Shown: in pieces, positions 1-8,692 of the stretch
How the letters are laid out: each line of letters starts with the position of its first letter
Position numbering within the stretch: position 1 is the first letter of the stretch
Assembly: GCF_004005965.1 (NCBI RefSeq)
Contig: NZ_SACY01000001.1
Span: 186,001 to 250,000, forward strand
Direction: 5' to 3'
Origin: Sandaracinomonas limnophila
GTDB lineage: Bacteria > Bacteroidota > Bacteroidia > Cytophagales > Spirosomataceae
Length of the DNA stretch: 64,000 nt
The notes under the pieces: model-generated
What the model saw: only the letters and a program-made list of their open reading frames with translations
What the model was told of the DNA's origin: nothing
Database searches by the model: none
Made by a program: the position numbers and the translations under genes

Positions 1-1409
1 TTAAAACCTACCTGTAAATGGTTTTGCTGGGTTTCAAGCTCATCAAAATCAATTTTTAGATTGGAAAATTTATCAATATGACGCAAGGACGAGGCAGTTG
101 CTGGACTCATTCCTGGTCTGAAAATATTGACAAATAATTTAATAGCCGACCAAAATCCCAAGGTTTGAGACATAATCCAACCAGTGTAGAAATTATGATT
201 GTGCTTAGAGAAATGTAAATCTTTTTCTCTTTCCTTTCCATCGCCTAATTCCTTAATTAAATACTTTGGGGTAACTGGGGCTGGGCAAAGTTTAGTCAAG
301 AATTTTCCACCAACAGGTTGATAGAAAAATTCCACACCGAAAAATCCGGGCGTACCGAATGTTTCACAGTTCGGATCCAATGATTCCAAATGTCTTCTTA
401 AAGAACATTCTCTATCATCTATACAAAATAGTCCTTGGAAACTTTTATTTTGACTTTTAAAGACATTAGGATTATTAAATTGAATTCCTGCCAAAACTTG
501 GTCATAAAATGTCCACTCAAAGGCTTCTTGCCAAATAGAAAGTACTTCCATTAACTCAGAAGGTTCAATTTCTGCATTAAAGGGTACCAATTTATCTATT
601 AAATTATTTTCTAAAGCTTTCCAGTTTTCCTCACCTAATAAATAATTTAGGGAATCAATTTCAAGAATTAATTCGAACTGAATTAATTCCTCTAAACTAA
701 TTTTTCTAGAATCTAATAAACTCTGCGGTAAATCTTCTACCGTAGAAACCATTCCCGACCATCCTTGGTGGGCAAACTGTTGGTCAAATAAATATTGTTC
801 GTATAAAGCAGAATTTGAACCTACAAGTTTTTTCAATAAAAACTCAATAGATAATTCAGTAGTAAACAATAAATTCTTGGTTGATTTGCTACGGAATAAA
901 CTAGAAAACGAATTGGATTCTAGTTTTTTAATAGCCTCTAAAAAAGATAAGTTTTCTAAAGGAAAATTCCATATAGAAATTCCTTGATCTAAAAATCCAC
1001 CAACAATTCTAAATAAATTTGGGTGAATTAAAGAATCTAAATCAATTCCATATTGTTTTTTCCAAAGTCCACGTAAACGTCCCACTCGGGGTTCAAAATT
1101 GGCATCATATTGTCCAAATAAAAGCTTATTTTTCCAATTTGATGCATTGATTCCTTTTTTATCTTCTAAAATTCTAAGCAAAATCTTTTCATCAATTCGA
1201 CCTTGATCAAAAAGTTTTCTGAATTCTTCTAAGGATAGATAAACTTGATAGCCTAATTTCTCATTTGCTGTATGTAATGCTTCGTGAAATGAGATATGTT
1301 GGAAGGCATGCAAGGTATTGTGATGAACAAAGTCCATCAAGGGCGCTTGTGCCGGTAGATAATGCTTCAATTCATGAAGCACTTCTTTTTCATCAAAATG
1401 CTGTTTCAT
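1..1409 (-). CDS. dabA: DabA inorganic carbon transporter subunit (partial, N-terminal 469 residues)
   Basis: The frame is open from an ATG at 1409 to the window edge, so the C-terminal part is missing. The protein has the DUF2309/UPF0753 hallmarks. HHNTLHAFQ lies at residues 29-37, and a CID motif (C329, D331) is followed by DRECSLRRHLE, matching the family's first zinc-ligand pair. The second pair (His, Cys) should lie beyond the window edge. DabA works with the membrane protein DabB as an energy-coupled CO2/bicarbonate uptake system with a carbonic-anhydrase-like site. No dabB is visible, so it would have to lie outside the window. An in-frame stop at 1428-1430 fixes the start. Confidence 0.88.
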   Translation of the reverse strand, partial: MKQHFDEKEVLHELKHYLPAQAPLMDFVHHNTLHAFQHISFHEALHTANEKLGYQVYLSLEEFRKLFDQGRIDEKILLRILEDKKGINASNWKNKLLFGQYDANFEPRVGRLRGLWKKQYGIDLDSLIHPNLFRIVGGFLDQGISIWNFPLENLSFLEAIKKLESNSFSSLFRSKSTKNLLFTTELSIEFLLKKLVGSNSALYEQYLFDQQFAHQGWSGMVSTVEDLPQSLLDSRKISLEELIQFELILEIDSLNYLLGEENWKALENNLIDKLVPFNAEIEPSELMEVLSIWQEAFEWTFYDQVLAGIQFNNPNVFKSQNKSFQGLFCIDDRECSLRRHLESLDPNCETFGTPGFFGVEFFYQPVGGKFLTKLCPAPVTPKYLIKELGDGKEREKDLHFSKHNHNFYTGWIMSQTLGFWSAIKLFVNIFRPGMSPATASSLRHIDKFSNLKIDFDELETQQNHLQVGF

Positions 1410-1463
1410 CTTATTACAGAATAAATGCTAGTAAAATTTAATTAAATCGAAATTCAATAAATC

Positions 1464-1823
1464 CTACAGCCTTATATTTCTGAATACAATAAATAATGGG
1501 GTATGGTAAAATGAAAAGTACGCGATTTTTTTCTGAAGCGAAAATTGTACTTTTTTTATAAATTTTTGAAAAGAAAAGTTGCTTTGAAACTCATAAAACA
1601 GATTGAAATCTTGACCTATTTCATCTTCGTTTTCATCTATATCTTCCTCTTCTACAAAGAAACTGTAACCGCTTTTTTTATCTTCTTTAGTGGTTTTTTT
1701 GACAATATGGCCTGCATTTAGAGCACTGTTTTCAAATGAAAATCCATACGTTTTTTCAATGGCAAACAAATTGTTTACCATTGAAAAAAGTATTAAAAAC
1801 AATATGATGTTTTTGATTTTCAT
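1464..1823 (-). CDS. Small secreted protein of unknown function
   Basis: This 119-residue protein has a clear signal peptide: Lys-rich start, then a hydrophobic run to about residue 21 ending near LFA. The mature part has an acidic stretch around residues 58-70 and no further membrane segment or Cys motif. I do not recognise the family. It lies 54 bp upstream of dabA on the same strand and may be co-transcribed with it. A TATCTTTG element lies only 4 nt before the start codon, which would give an almost leaderless transcript. The large gene upstream is separated from it by a repeat hairpin. Confidence 0.6.
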   Translation of the reverse strand: MKIKNIILFLILFSMVNNLFAIEKTYGFSFENSALNAGHIVKKTTKEDKKSGYSFFVEEEDIDENEDEIGQDFNLFYEFQSNFSFQKFIKKVQFSLQKKIAYFSFYHTPLFIVFRNIRL

Positions 1824-1827
1824 TTTT

Positions 1828-1835
1828 CAAAGATA
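1828..1835 (-). promoter_or_regulatory. Candidate -7 promoter element (TATCTTTG)
   Basis: Read on the minus strand this is TATCTTTG, matching the Bacteroidota -7 consensus TAnnTTTG. It ends 4 nt before the start codon of the small secreted protein. No good -33 TTTG is seen, because the upstream DNA is the AT-rich heptamer repeat. Confidence 0.4.
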
Positions 1836-1844
1836 CATATTTTA

Positions 1845-1931
1845 AATTATGAATTATGAGTTATGAATTATGAATTAGTCAAAAAAGTTAAAAACTCATA
1901 ACTCATAACTCATAATTCATAATTCATAATT
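1845..1931. repeat. Inverted array of period-7 repeats (AATTATG type)
   Basis: The left arm (1845-1877) is a run of ATTATGA/GTTATGA heptamers. The right arm (1894-1931) is a run of the complementary TCATAAT/TCATAAC heptamers. They are separated by about 17 nt and could fold into a long, nearly perfect hairpin. The right arm reaches the stop codon of the gene at 1930-5316, so the structure may act as its terminator. Confidence 0.8.
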
Positions 1932-4900
1932 ACTTCAAACTACTCAAATACTCCACCACATCTCTAATCTCTCTTTTTGTTAATAAACTACCCATTGGTG
2001 GCATACCTGATGGGAAATTTTCTCTTTTCTTAATTCGACTAACAGCGATTTTCAAAGGTTCTGCTTCTCCAGTTTTCAATTGAATTTCATGCTCATTTTC
2101 AATTAATAAGGTTCCTGATACTTCTTGTCCATCTTCTAAGGTAACAGAAATATTTCCGTAACCTGGAGCGATTCTAGCACTCGGTTCAATCAATGCTTGT
2201 AAAATTTGCTCCCTTGTTAATCTACTACCTACTCCCTTTAGTGAGGGTCCAACTTCTCCGCCTTGTCCACCAGCATTATGGCATCGAATACATTCTGCCG
2301 ATTGATTTCTCAGGAAAACGTTGCTTCCTGCTTGAATTTCTCCACCATACAAAGCATCCATGAATTCATCCATTGGACTACCCGTTGAAATCTTCAAAGC
2401 ATCTAATTGTGCAATTAATTTTTCATTTTTGCTTTTTTCAACCGCCTCAACCAAATCTAATCTGATTTCCTTAGGTAATTCTTTTTTTACCATTCTAGCC
2501 ATCAAATCTTTTAATGTACTTTCAGATTTCTCAGCTTTCAATCTACCTAAACTTTGTAAAATAGATTGTTTCTCAGATAAACTGCCTTTTTCTAAAATTG
2601 GTTCCACAATACCTGGTAATTGTTTTGCGTCCAATTCAATTTTATCTACACTTGATAAGGCTAAACTTCTAATGGATTTGTCAGAATCTTCAATTCCTTT
2701 TTGAATTAAAATCGCCAAATTAGGATCATTTAAGGCAATTAATGAATTTAAAAATGCCAACCTAACCTTTGAATTCTTATGGTTTAAAAATAGTTGAATT
2801 TCCTCCGATCTGTAATTTTGAATATTCAATTCCCCCAATAACTTTGCTGTTGAAATTAAAATTTCTGGATTTGCCGATTGTAAATAACTTGGGATTTTAC
2901 TTTCAACAAGTTTTGCTACATCAGCTGGATTTCTTTCTAATGGTCCACGATGGCGACCATCAACTCGGTCCATAACCGATGGATTTGCCCAAGAACCCAA
3001 AGTTGCAATTGCCTCTGCACGTAACACATCTGTAATTCCTTTTCTCTCTGAATAGTTGATCAATAATGAGATTTCTTTTGTTCCGCCAACACGCAAACAA
3101 GCATTTATAGCTCTTCTAATTAATGGCTCACTGCTGAATCGTTCATTTCCTAAAACAGCAGCCAATGCAGGTAGAGCATCTGGAATCGACTCATCGTCGT
3201 TAATGGCTCTTGCTGCTTCTGTAACAATATATTCATCTGAATCGTTTAAGAATTCTGCAACTTGTGGACTTTTTAATCTTCTTAAAACCAGTACTGCTGC
3301 TATGCGCAAACTTCTATTTGTAGAAGATTTTAAGGCAACAATGGGTTCTGTTTTTCCAATTCTACTTAATGCCAATACTGCTGCATGTCGAATGTATAAG
3401 TCTTTGTCAGCATTTTGTTCAATTACTTTCAATAAACTTGGTAATGCTTTTTCTGATTGTATTCTTCCCAGAGCTTGTGCCGCAAAAAATACTACTCGAG
3501 GCTCTGAACTTGATAAATTATCAATTAATTGGTCTTCTGCTCCTTTATCATATAAATCTCCTAGTACTTTGGCCGCTTGAGCCTTGATTTCGTTATCTGA
3601 ATCTTTTAATAAATCATAAAGCAATTTGCCAATTTCAGCATGTTTTCCTGCCTGAATTCCCACTCCCCAAATACCATGAATACGTGCTAATTGATTTTCC
3701 TTTTGATTAATCGCATTTAAAAAGGCCTTGGTTCCTTCCTCCTTTCTGGTAACTAATTCAAATTGTGCCTTCTGGCGAACTCTTAAATCCGAATAAAACA
3801 ATAATTCATACAATTGCGCAACAGTTTGACTTTCATAATTCATTTGAATCAATTGTTCAGTTCTCTTTCTTTCCTCAACCAAGTCTTTTTCGTTTTCAGC
3901 AACATCAATTTTCCAAATTCTACCAAAGTTTTTGGTATCCCATCCAAATACCCAATCCGCTGCATAAAGTGCTCCATCTGGTCCAAAACGGATACCTGTT
4001 GGTAAAATACCACTGGTTACATCAACTTCTGAATTAAAATCGAAACTTGCGCCTTTCGGCTTCAAATCAAATGACCAAATATGTGATCTACTTCCAAGTC
4101 CAATAAATTCTACTAAAAAGAATTTATTTAACCATTTTTTACCAAGGGCTGTACCCGGATTAAATAACATTCCGGTTGGACCGTTGTGGTAATTACGAAT
4201 CGGTGGAATGATATATGCCGCTTGGCCTTCCCAACGTGGCACATACAATTTTTCGTCCATCCAAACCTTATATAAATTGTTTTTCGGATCAGTATATTTA
4301 CCATATTGCCAATTCGATCTCCACCCTGCATCTGAACCTTCTACAACATGCACCAATCGCTCACTTTCTCCTGGATGATCTCCGTCGTTGTCAGAACTGA
4401 TTAAATTGCCGTACTGGTCAAAAACAAATTCATGCGTATTACGTAAACCTGACGCAAAAACCTCAAAATTGGTTCCATCTGGATTCGAACGTACAATAAC
4501 ACCTGAATTTGGATGCTTAAAGGTTTTACCATCTACACTGGTAATATTTGCTCCAATATCTCCAATTTGCCAATAAATTTTTCCATCAGGACCTTCCGTA
4601 AGTCCCGACATACCGTGACCACCAAATCCTATATGAACTGCATAACCATGTGAAATGGATTTGGGATTGGTTAATAGTCCTTTTTTATTCGTATTTTCTA
4701 ATCTCCATAAATCAGGTCCAACTGCTGCAAATGCATCTTTTTTACGAATTAAAATACCACCCGTAACGTCTGTTACTTCATCATTGAAGCCATTGAAAAT
4801 TCGGGTAGAGCGATCAGCGAAACCATCTTTATCTTTATCTTCAATTTTCCAGATTTCCTCTTTTTCAACTGCTAAGTCTTTCCAATCATGCGAGCCATCT

Positions 4901-5316
4901 CCGTTCAAATCCTTTAACCAAGTATTTTTTTCTGAGTTTTCAGGTGCAAATATTTTGTGCAAAAAAGCTCTTCTGTCTTCAACCGATTGCAATCCGATCG
5001 ATTCAGTCATCCAATCTCGGTGTCCACGGATATCAAATTCCGAATTTTTTTGACGATTTGTCCTAGCCAAGTAGATAGCTCCCTGATCATCTACGTCAAT
5101 CGCAACGGGATCTGGAGCCAAAGAATCAGATGCCCAACGTGTAATTTGTAAACCATTGGCAATTTTGATGCCTAATTTATCCTTGGCTGCTTGTGCTTTT
5201 TGAGCTAAATTTTCCGGGTCTTCTAATAAGATTTTGTAAGTGTCTTTTTCATTTTGGTTGACACAAGAAATCGTTAAAAACGGCATTGCTGCCAGTAGGT
5301 AAAAAATTTTCTTCAT
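1930..5316 (-). CDS. Lipoprotein dehydrogenase with beta-propeller, HEAT repeats and C-terminal cytochrome c domain
   Basis: From the ATG at 5316 the 1128-residue product begins with a lipoprotein signal ending in ISC (Cys18). That start avoids overlap with the upstream stop at 5321; an ATG at 5334 is also possible. Residues about 45-470 look like the PVC-type membrane-bound dehydrogenase propeller (PQQ/glucose-dehydrogenase-like, with GPDG and DNDGDHPGE motifs). Residues about 500-980 are HEAT-like helical repeats. The end is a heme-binding domain with CIRCH at 1009-1013 and GMPPMG as the likely Met ligand region. It is probably a periplasmic or outer-membrane redox enzyme on a sugar-like substrate; the substrate is unknown. 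It follows the TonB receptor by 4 bp, suggesting coupled uptake and oxidation. Confidence 0.8.
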   Translation of the reverse strand: MKKIFYLLAAMPFLTISCVNQNEKDTYKILLEDPENLAQKAQAAKDKLGIKIANGLQITRWASDSLAPDPVAIDVDDQGAIYLARTNRQKNSEFDIRGHRDWMTESIGLQSVEDRRAFLHKIFAPENSEKNTWLKDLNGDGSHDWKDLAVEKEEIWKIEDKDKDGFADRSTRIFNGFNDEVTDVTGGILIRKKDAFAAVGPDLWRLENTNKKGLLTNPKSISHGYAVHIGFGGHGMSGLTEGPDGKIYWQIGDIGANITSVDGKTFKHPNSGVIVRSNPDGTNFEVFASGLRNTHEFVFDQYGNLISSDNDGDHPGESERLVHVVEGSDAGWRSNWQYGKYTDPKNNLYKVWMDEKLYVPRWEGQAAYIIPPIRNYHNGPTGMLFNPGTALGKKWLNKFFLVEFIGLGSRSHIWSFDLKPKGASFDFNSEVDVTSGILPTGIRFGPDGALYAADWVFGWDTKNFGRIWKIDVAENEKDLVEERKRTEQLIQMNYESQTVAQLYELLFYSDLRVRQKAQFELVTRKEEGTKAFLNAINQKENQLARIHGIWGVGIQAGKHAEIGKLLYDLLKDSDNEIKAQAAKVLGDLYDKGAEDQLIDNLSSSEPRVVFFAAQALGRIQSEKALPSLLKVIEQNADKDLYIRHAAVLALSRIGKTEPIVALKSSTNRSLRIAAVLVLRRLKSPQVAEFLNDSDEYIVTEAARAINDDESIPDALPALAAVLGNERFSSEPLIRRAINACLRVGGTKEISLLINYSERKGITDVLRAEAIATLGSWANPSVMDRVDGRHRGPLERNPADVAKLVESKIPSYLQSANPEILISTAKLLGELNIQNYRSEEIQLFLNHKNSKVRLAFLNSLIALNDPNLAILIQKGIEDSDKSIRSLALSSVDKIELDAKQLPGIVEPILEKGSLSEKQSILQSLGRLKAEKSESTLKDLMARMVKKELPKEIRLDLVEAVEKSKNEKLIAQLDALKISTGSPMDEFMDALYGGEIQAGSNVFLRNQSAECIRCHNAGGQGGEVGPSLKGVGSRLTREQILQALIEPSARIAPGYGNISVTLEDGQEVSGTLLIENEHEIQLKTGEAEPLKIAVSRIKKRENFPSGMPPMGSLLTKREIRDVVEYLSSLK

Positions 5317-5320
5317 AGTT

Positions 5321-7747
5321 CTATTGTTCTTCATCCATCATACTTCTGCGTTGCTTAGCAGCTTGTTTGGTGGTTTTAAATCTGTAATTAAAGGTCAAAT
5401 TATAACTTCTTAAACGTCCTTGCATGTTGGAAGAAGTATAAAAAGTATCTCCGAATGTTTCGGAGCGCATAATTCTTGAATTAAAGATATCTAAAATATT
5501 TAAGGTTAGTGTTCCATTTCCTTTTAAAATATCTTGAGAAGCAGAGAAATCCATCCAAGCCAATTCTCCCCTTCTACCTTGTGCCGTTTTTTGAGGTGCC
5601 TCGTAATTGGCACGAATTTGCACATCTATTTTTTGGGCAATTTTTAAGCGAGAAGTGTGTCGTACAAACCAAGAAAATGTTTCTGCTGTGAAATTCTGAT
5701 TGATGTTTGAGGCATTAATTTTAGCTCTAAAGAAATTCAAATTTAAATCTGCTTTCCAAATTCGATTCATGTTTTTAGAACCTGTCATTTCAGCTCCCAT
5801 TGATTCTTCGTCAGCGATATTTTGTGGTAAAGTTTTGGAATATCCATTGGCATCGACAGTTCTAATTCGTTCTATTTTTCCGGTTGTGTATCGATAATAT
5901 AATGAAGATGAAATACTTCCCTTATCGTAATAATGCACATTTCCTAGGTCAAATGACTCGGTAAATTGTGGATTCAGATTGGGATTTCCAGAGAAGAAAT
6001 TTCGGTTGTCTGAAAAAGTTACAAATGGACTTAAATCATTATAAGTAGGTCTTCTTACCCTTCTTGAATACGAAAGTTGAAAGGAATTATCTTTTGATTT
6101 TGAATAAGTAAAATGAGCACTTGGAAACAAATTCGAATAATTTCTAGGGTTCTTCTCTCCTGTTTGTTGTAACTCTGTTTGAATATCCGTTAGTTCTCCT
6201 CGGATACCAAATTGATACGAAAACTTGTTTACCTTATTTCCAATGATAGCATAAGCTGCTGAAATATTTTCCTTGTAATCAAACAAGTTTTTTAAACCAG
6301 GAACATAATTAAAATTTCCATTTGCATCTTTTTCTTTTACCCAATAATCGTTGATCATATCTCGGAAAGAAGTTCGTAAACCAGTTTCCAATTTAATGTC
6401 TTTTGAGATTGGATTTACATAGTCTGCTTGTAAAATCCATTGGTGTTCAAATTCATCGTTTATAGAAGTTTGAACCTTTGAATTGGCTGTATATGGACTT
6501 CCATCTGCATATTTACTGACTTGTGTAAACAATTGGTCAGATTTTTCCCAATAATCCAAATAACGTAAATCAGCAGAAAATTCTTTCCCTTTTTTGGCAA
6601 ATGATTTTTTAAAAGTTAAAGCATATTCCGCATTGGGTTCGGCTTCTTTTTCATCTTGTTGACGATCTGTAATGCTAAATAAATTTGATAAAGAACCTAC
6701 ATAATCTTGGTAATGAAAATCAGATATTCTTCTAACATCTGTCCGTCTGAAAATGTATGAACCTGTTAAAATTGTTTTATCATTGAAGTAATAATCAGCT
6801 CCACCACGGATATTATTTACTAATCCCGTTACATTATTTGAATTATTTTGTTTTAAATAACGTCTGCTGCCATCTGTACTATAAACTTCTTGGTAAATAT
6901 CTGATCTTCCCGGCGTTCTTCTGTAGAACAATCCATAATTGATAAAGAAGTTTAATTTGTTTTTTCGATAGTTTAAAATTGCAGTACCTCCAAAGTTTTC
7001 TGGATATCCCGTATTGATTTCATAAGCAGCATTAAATCCATTGTTTTGGTTCTTTTTCAAAACTATGTTTATAATTCCTGCCATTCCTTCGGCTTCATAA
7101 CGAGCTGAGGGATTGGTAATCACTTCTACTTTTTCAATTAAATTACCCTGTAAAGAGGATAATCCTGAGCTACCATTTGTACCTAATAAAGTAGACGGTT
7201 TTCCATCAATTAAAATTCGGACATTTTCTGATCCACGCAATCGGACTCCCCCTTCACCATCCACTTGAATGGAAGGTAAATTTCCTAAAATATCGGCTGC
7301 ATTTGCTCCTTTGTTGGCTAAATCGGTTCCAATTTGAAAGGTTCTTTTATCTAAACCTAATTCCATTGAAGCCTTTTGACTCTTTACAGTTACTTCTTGC
7401 AATACTTTTTGAGAAGGTTTTGCAAATAAATTTCCCAAATTTTGACTTGATTTATCAGCATTAATTGAAATATTCTTTAATTCAAGTTTCTCAAATCCAA
7501 TACTTTCTATGAGTATTTGATAATTTCCATAGGGTAATTCCAAAGAAAATCCTCCTTTTTCATCACTTATCCCACCTGTAATTAATTTTGATGGGTTTCC
7601 AGCGAATGCTCGAATACTTGAATAGGGAATTGCAGTCTGTGTTCCTTCTTCAAAAATTTTGCCTTTTAATTGGCCTTTTGGGGTTCCTTGTGAAAATGAA
7701 TTGAAAAGGATGCAGAATAATAAACTAATACTTAGGTAATATTTCAT
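5321..7747 (-). CDS. TonB-dependent outer membrane receptor with carboxypeptidase-regulatory N-domain
   Basis: This 808-residue protein has a signal peptide (about 1-19) and a carboxypeptidase-regulatory-like beta-sandwich (about 24-110) typical of Bacteroidota receptors. A plug domain follows (about 120-230, with ADILGNLPSIQVDGEGGVRLRG), then a long barrel of the 'outer membrane beta-barrel family' type with aromatic-rich alternating strands. Barrels of this type take up ligands using TonB energy or act as structural outer-membrane proteins; the ligand cannot be read here. It heads a probable operon with the dehydrogenase/cytochrome lipoprotein downstream. A TATATTTG element lies 14 nt upstream of the start. 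Confidence 0.85.
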   Translation of the reverse strand: MKYYLSISLLFCILFNSFSQGTPKGQLKGKIFEEGTQTAIPYSSIRAFAGNPSKLITGGISDEKGGFSLELPYGNYQILIESIGFEKLELKNISINADKSSQNLGNLFAKPSQKVLQEVTVKSQKASMELGLDKRTFQIGTDLANKGANAADILGNLPSIQVDGEGGVRLRGSENVRILIDGKPSTLLGTNGSSGLSSLQGNLIEKVEVITNPSARYEAEGMAGIINIVLKKNQNNGFNAAYEINTGYPENFGGTAILNYRKNKLNFFINYGLFYRRTPGRSDIYQEVYSTDGSRRYLKQNNSNNVTGLVNNIRGGADYYFNDKTILTGSYIFRRTDVRRISDFHYQDYVGSLSNLFSITDRQQDEKEAEPNAEYALTFKKSFAKKGKEFSADLRYLDYWEKSDQLFTQVSKYADGSPYTANSKVQTSINDEFEHQWILQADYVNPISKDIKLETGLRTSFRDMINDYWVKEKDANGNFNYVPGLKNLFDYKENISAAYAIIGNKVNKFSYQFGIRGELTDIQTELQQTGEKNPRNYSNLFPSAHFTYSKSKDNSFQLSYSRRVRRPTYNDLSPFVTFSDNRNFFSGNPNLNPQFTESFDLGNVHYYDKGSISSSLYYRYTTGKIERIRTVDANGYSKTLPQNIADEESMGAEMTGSKNMNRIWKADLNLNFFRAKINASNINQNFTAETFSWFVRHTSRLKIAQKIDVQIRANYEAPQKTAQGRRGELAWMDFSASQDILKGNGTLTLNILDIFNSRIMRSETFGDTFYTSSNMQGRLRSYNLTFNYRFKTTKQAAKQRRSMMDEEQ

Positions 7748-7761
7748 AAATAGGTTTTGAA

Positions 7762-7769
7762 CAAATATA
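7762..7769 (-). promoter_or_regulatory. Candidate -7 promoter element (TATATTTG) for the TonB receptor operon
   Basis: The minus strand reads TATATTTG, an exact TAnnTTTG match, 14 nt before the receptor start codon. The -33 element is not clear. Confidence 0.4.
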
Positions 7770-7891
7770 TAAAGGCAATTTCATATTCTTTATAATGATT
7801 TGTCAATTTTATAAGCTAAAAAATACTGTTTGGTCGAATAATTTGTTGAAAATTTAAAAACCTCTTTAATTTTAATCATCATTTATATTAT

Positions 7892-8593
7892 ATGAAAAAG
7901 AAAAATTTAATTTCCCTTACCATCGCATTTGCGTTTTTAATTTTAGGTACTACAGGTATTTTATTATGGTTAAAACAAAAGGCTCATCCCATTGAAATGG
8001 CTCACACCATTTTTGGTTTAATGTTTGTAGGGTTCGCTATATTTCACATTGTAAACAATTGGGATTCTATTACAGGTTATTCAAAAAGCAAAAAGACGGG
8101 AAGTTTTCAAAAAGAATTCATTTTTGCTTCAATCCTAGCCTTGGTTATTTTAGTTGGGGCTTTAACAGAAGTTTTAGAACCGGTAGCTGAATTTGGTAGA
8201 ATTTTTGCAAAAGGTGGTCGCCCTAAGAATTTTGGCATCAATTTTGAAGAAAAAATAACCAATGATAAAATTGCTGGTAAAGATATATTTCTCCTAGTTC
8301 AAAAAAATCAAGAAGATGCATTTTCAAAAATTGCAGTTTCGATTCAAGATACCACTGGTAAATTAATTGATCAAATAGTAGAATTAAACCCAAAAGCCGA
8401 AGGTCCTCAGGCAAATTTATTTATCAACTCTAAAACCAAGGCAAAAGCCCCTTATGATTTAGTGGTGGAACTAAGTAATCCAAAAGAATCTTCTTCTAAA
8501 AAATTTAGAATTAATTCTGATCAATCGGGAGTTTATCGATTATCAACTGATTCAAGTTTAAAGATTAAGCAAATTTTGTTCGAGATTAAATAA
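7892..8593 (+). CDS. DUF4405-type membrane protein with C-terminal soluble domain
   Basis: This 233-residue protein starts with three hydrophobic helices (about 8-27, 36-56, 74-95). His32, His38 and His52 are placed as in the DUF4405/cytochrome b-like family (HTIFGLMFVGFAIFHI). The rest (about 110-233) is a hydrophilic domain with no recognised motif. Family members are thought to be small membrane cytochromes or redox partners; heme binding here is inference from the histidines. It lies upstream of the sensor kinase and cbb3 genes but is cut off from them by a strong terminator, so it is probably monocistronic. Confidence 0.65.
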   Translation: MKKKNLISLTIAFAFLILGTTGILLWLKQKAHPIEMAHTIFGLMFVGFAIFHIVNNWDSITGYSKSKKTGSFQKEFIFASILALVILVGALTEVLEPVAEFGRIFAKGGRPKNFGINFEEKITNDKIAGKDIFLLVQKNQEDAFSKIAVSIQDTTGKLIDQIVELNPKAEGPQANLFINSKTKAKAPYDLVVELSNPKESSSKKFRINSDQSGVYRLSTDSSLKIKQILFEIK

Positions 8594-8618
8594 TTTCTGA
8601 ATCTATTTATGAATTTAA

Positions 8619-8645
8619 AGCCGACGAAAGTCGGCTATTTTTTTT
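8619..8645 (+). terminator. Rho-independent terminator after the DUF4405 gene
   Basis: AGCCGAC, a GAAA tetraloop and GTCGGCT form a perfect 7-bp stem, followed after one A by a run of T residues. Its position shows that the next gene must start downstream of it. Confidence 0.9.
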
Positions 8646-8692
8646 GTATAAGGCCTTTTAATTATGTAAATTTAAAATTGTATCATTTTCTT

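Noticed and set aside
3056-3580. Long open frame (174 codons) on the plus strand inside the HEAT-repeat region
   Set aside because: It lies fully antisense to a well-conserved protein, has no recognisable domain, and its composition mirrors the HEAT repeats on the other strand.
8609-8692. In-frame upstream ATG for the histidine kinase
   Set aside because: It precedes a strong terminator hairpin (8619-8645), so the added 28 residues would cross the terminator; the PAS domain starts right after the ATG at 8693.
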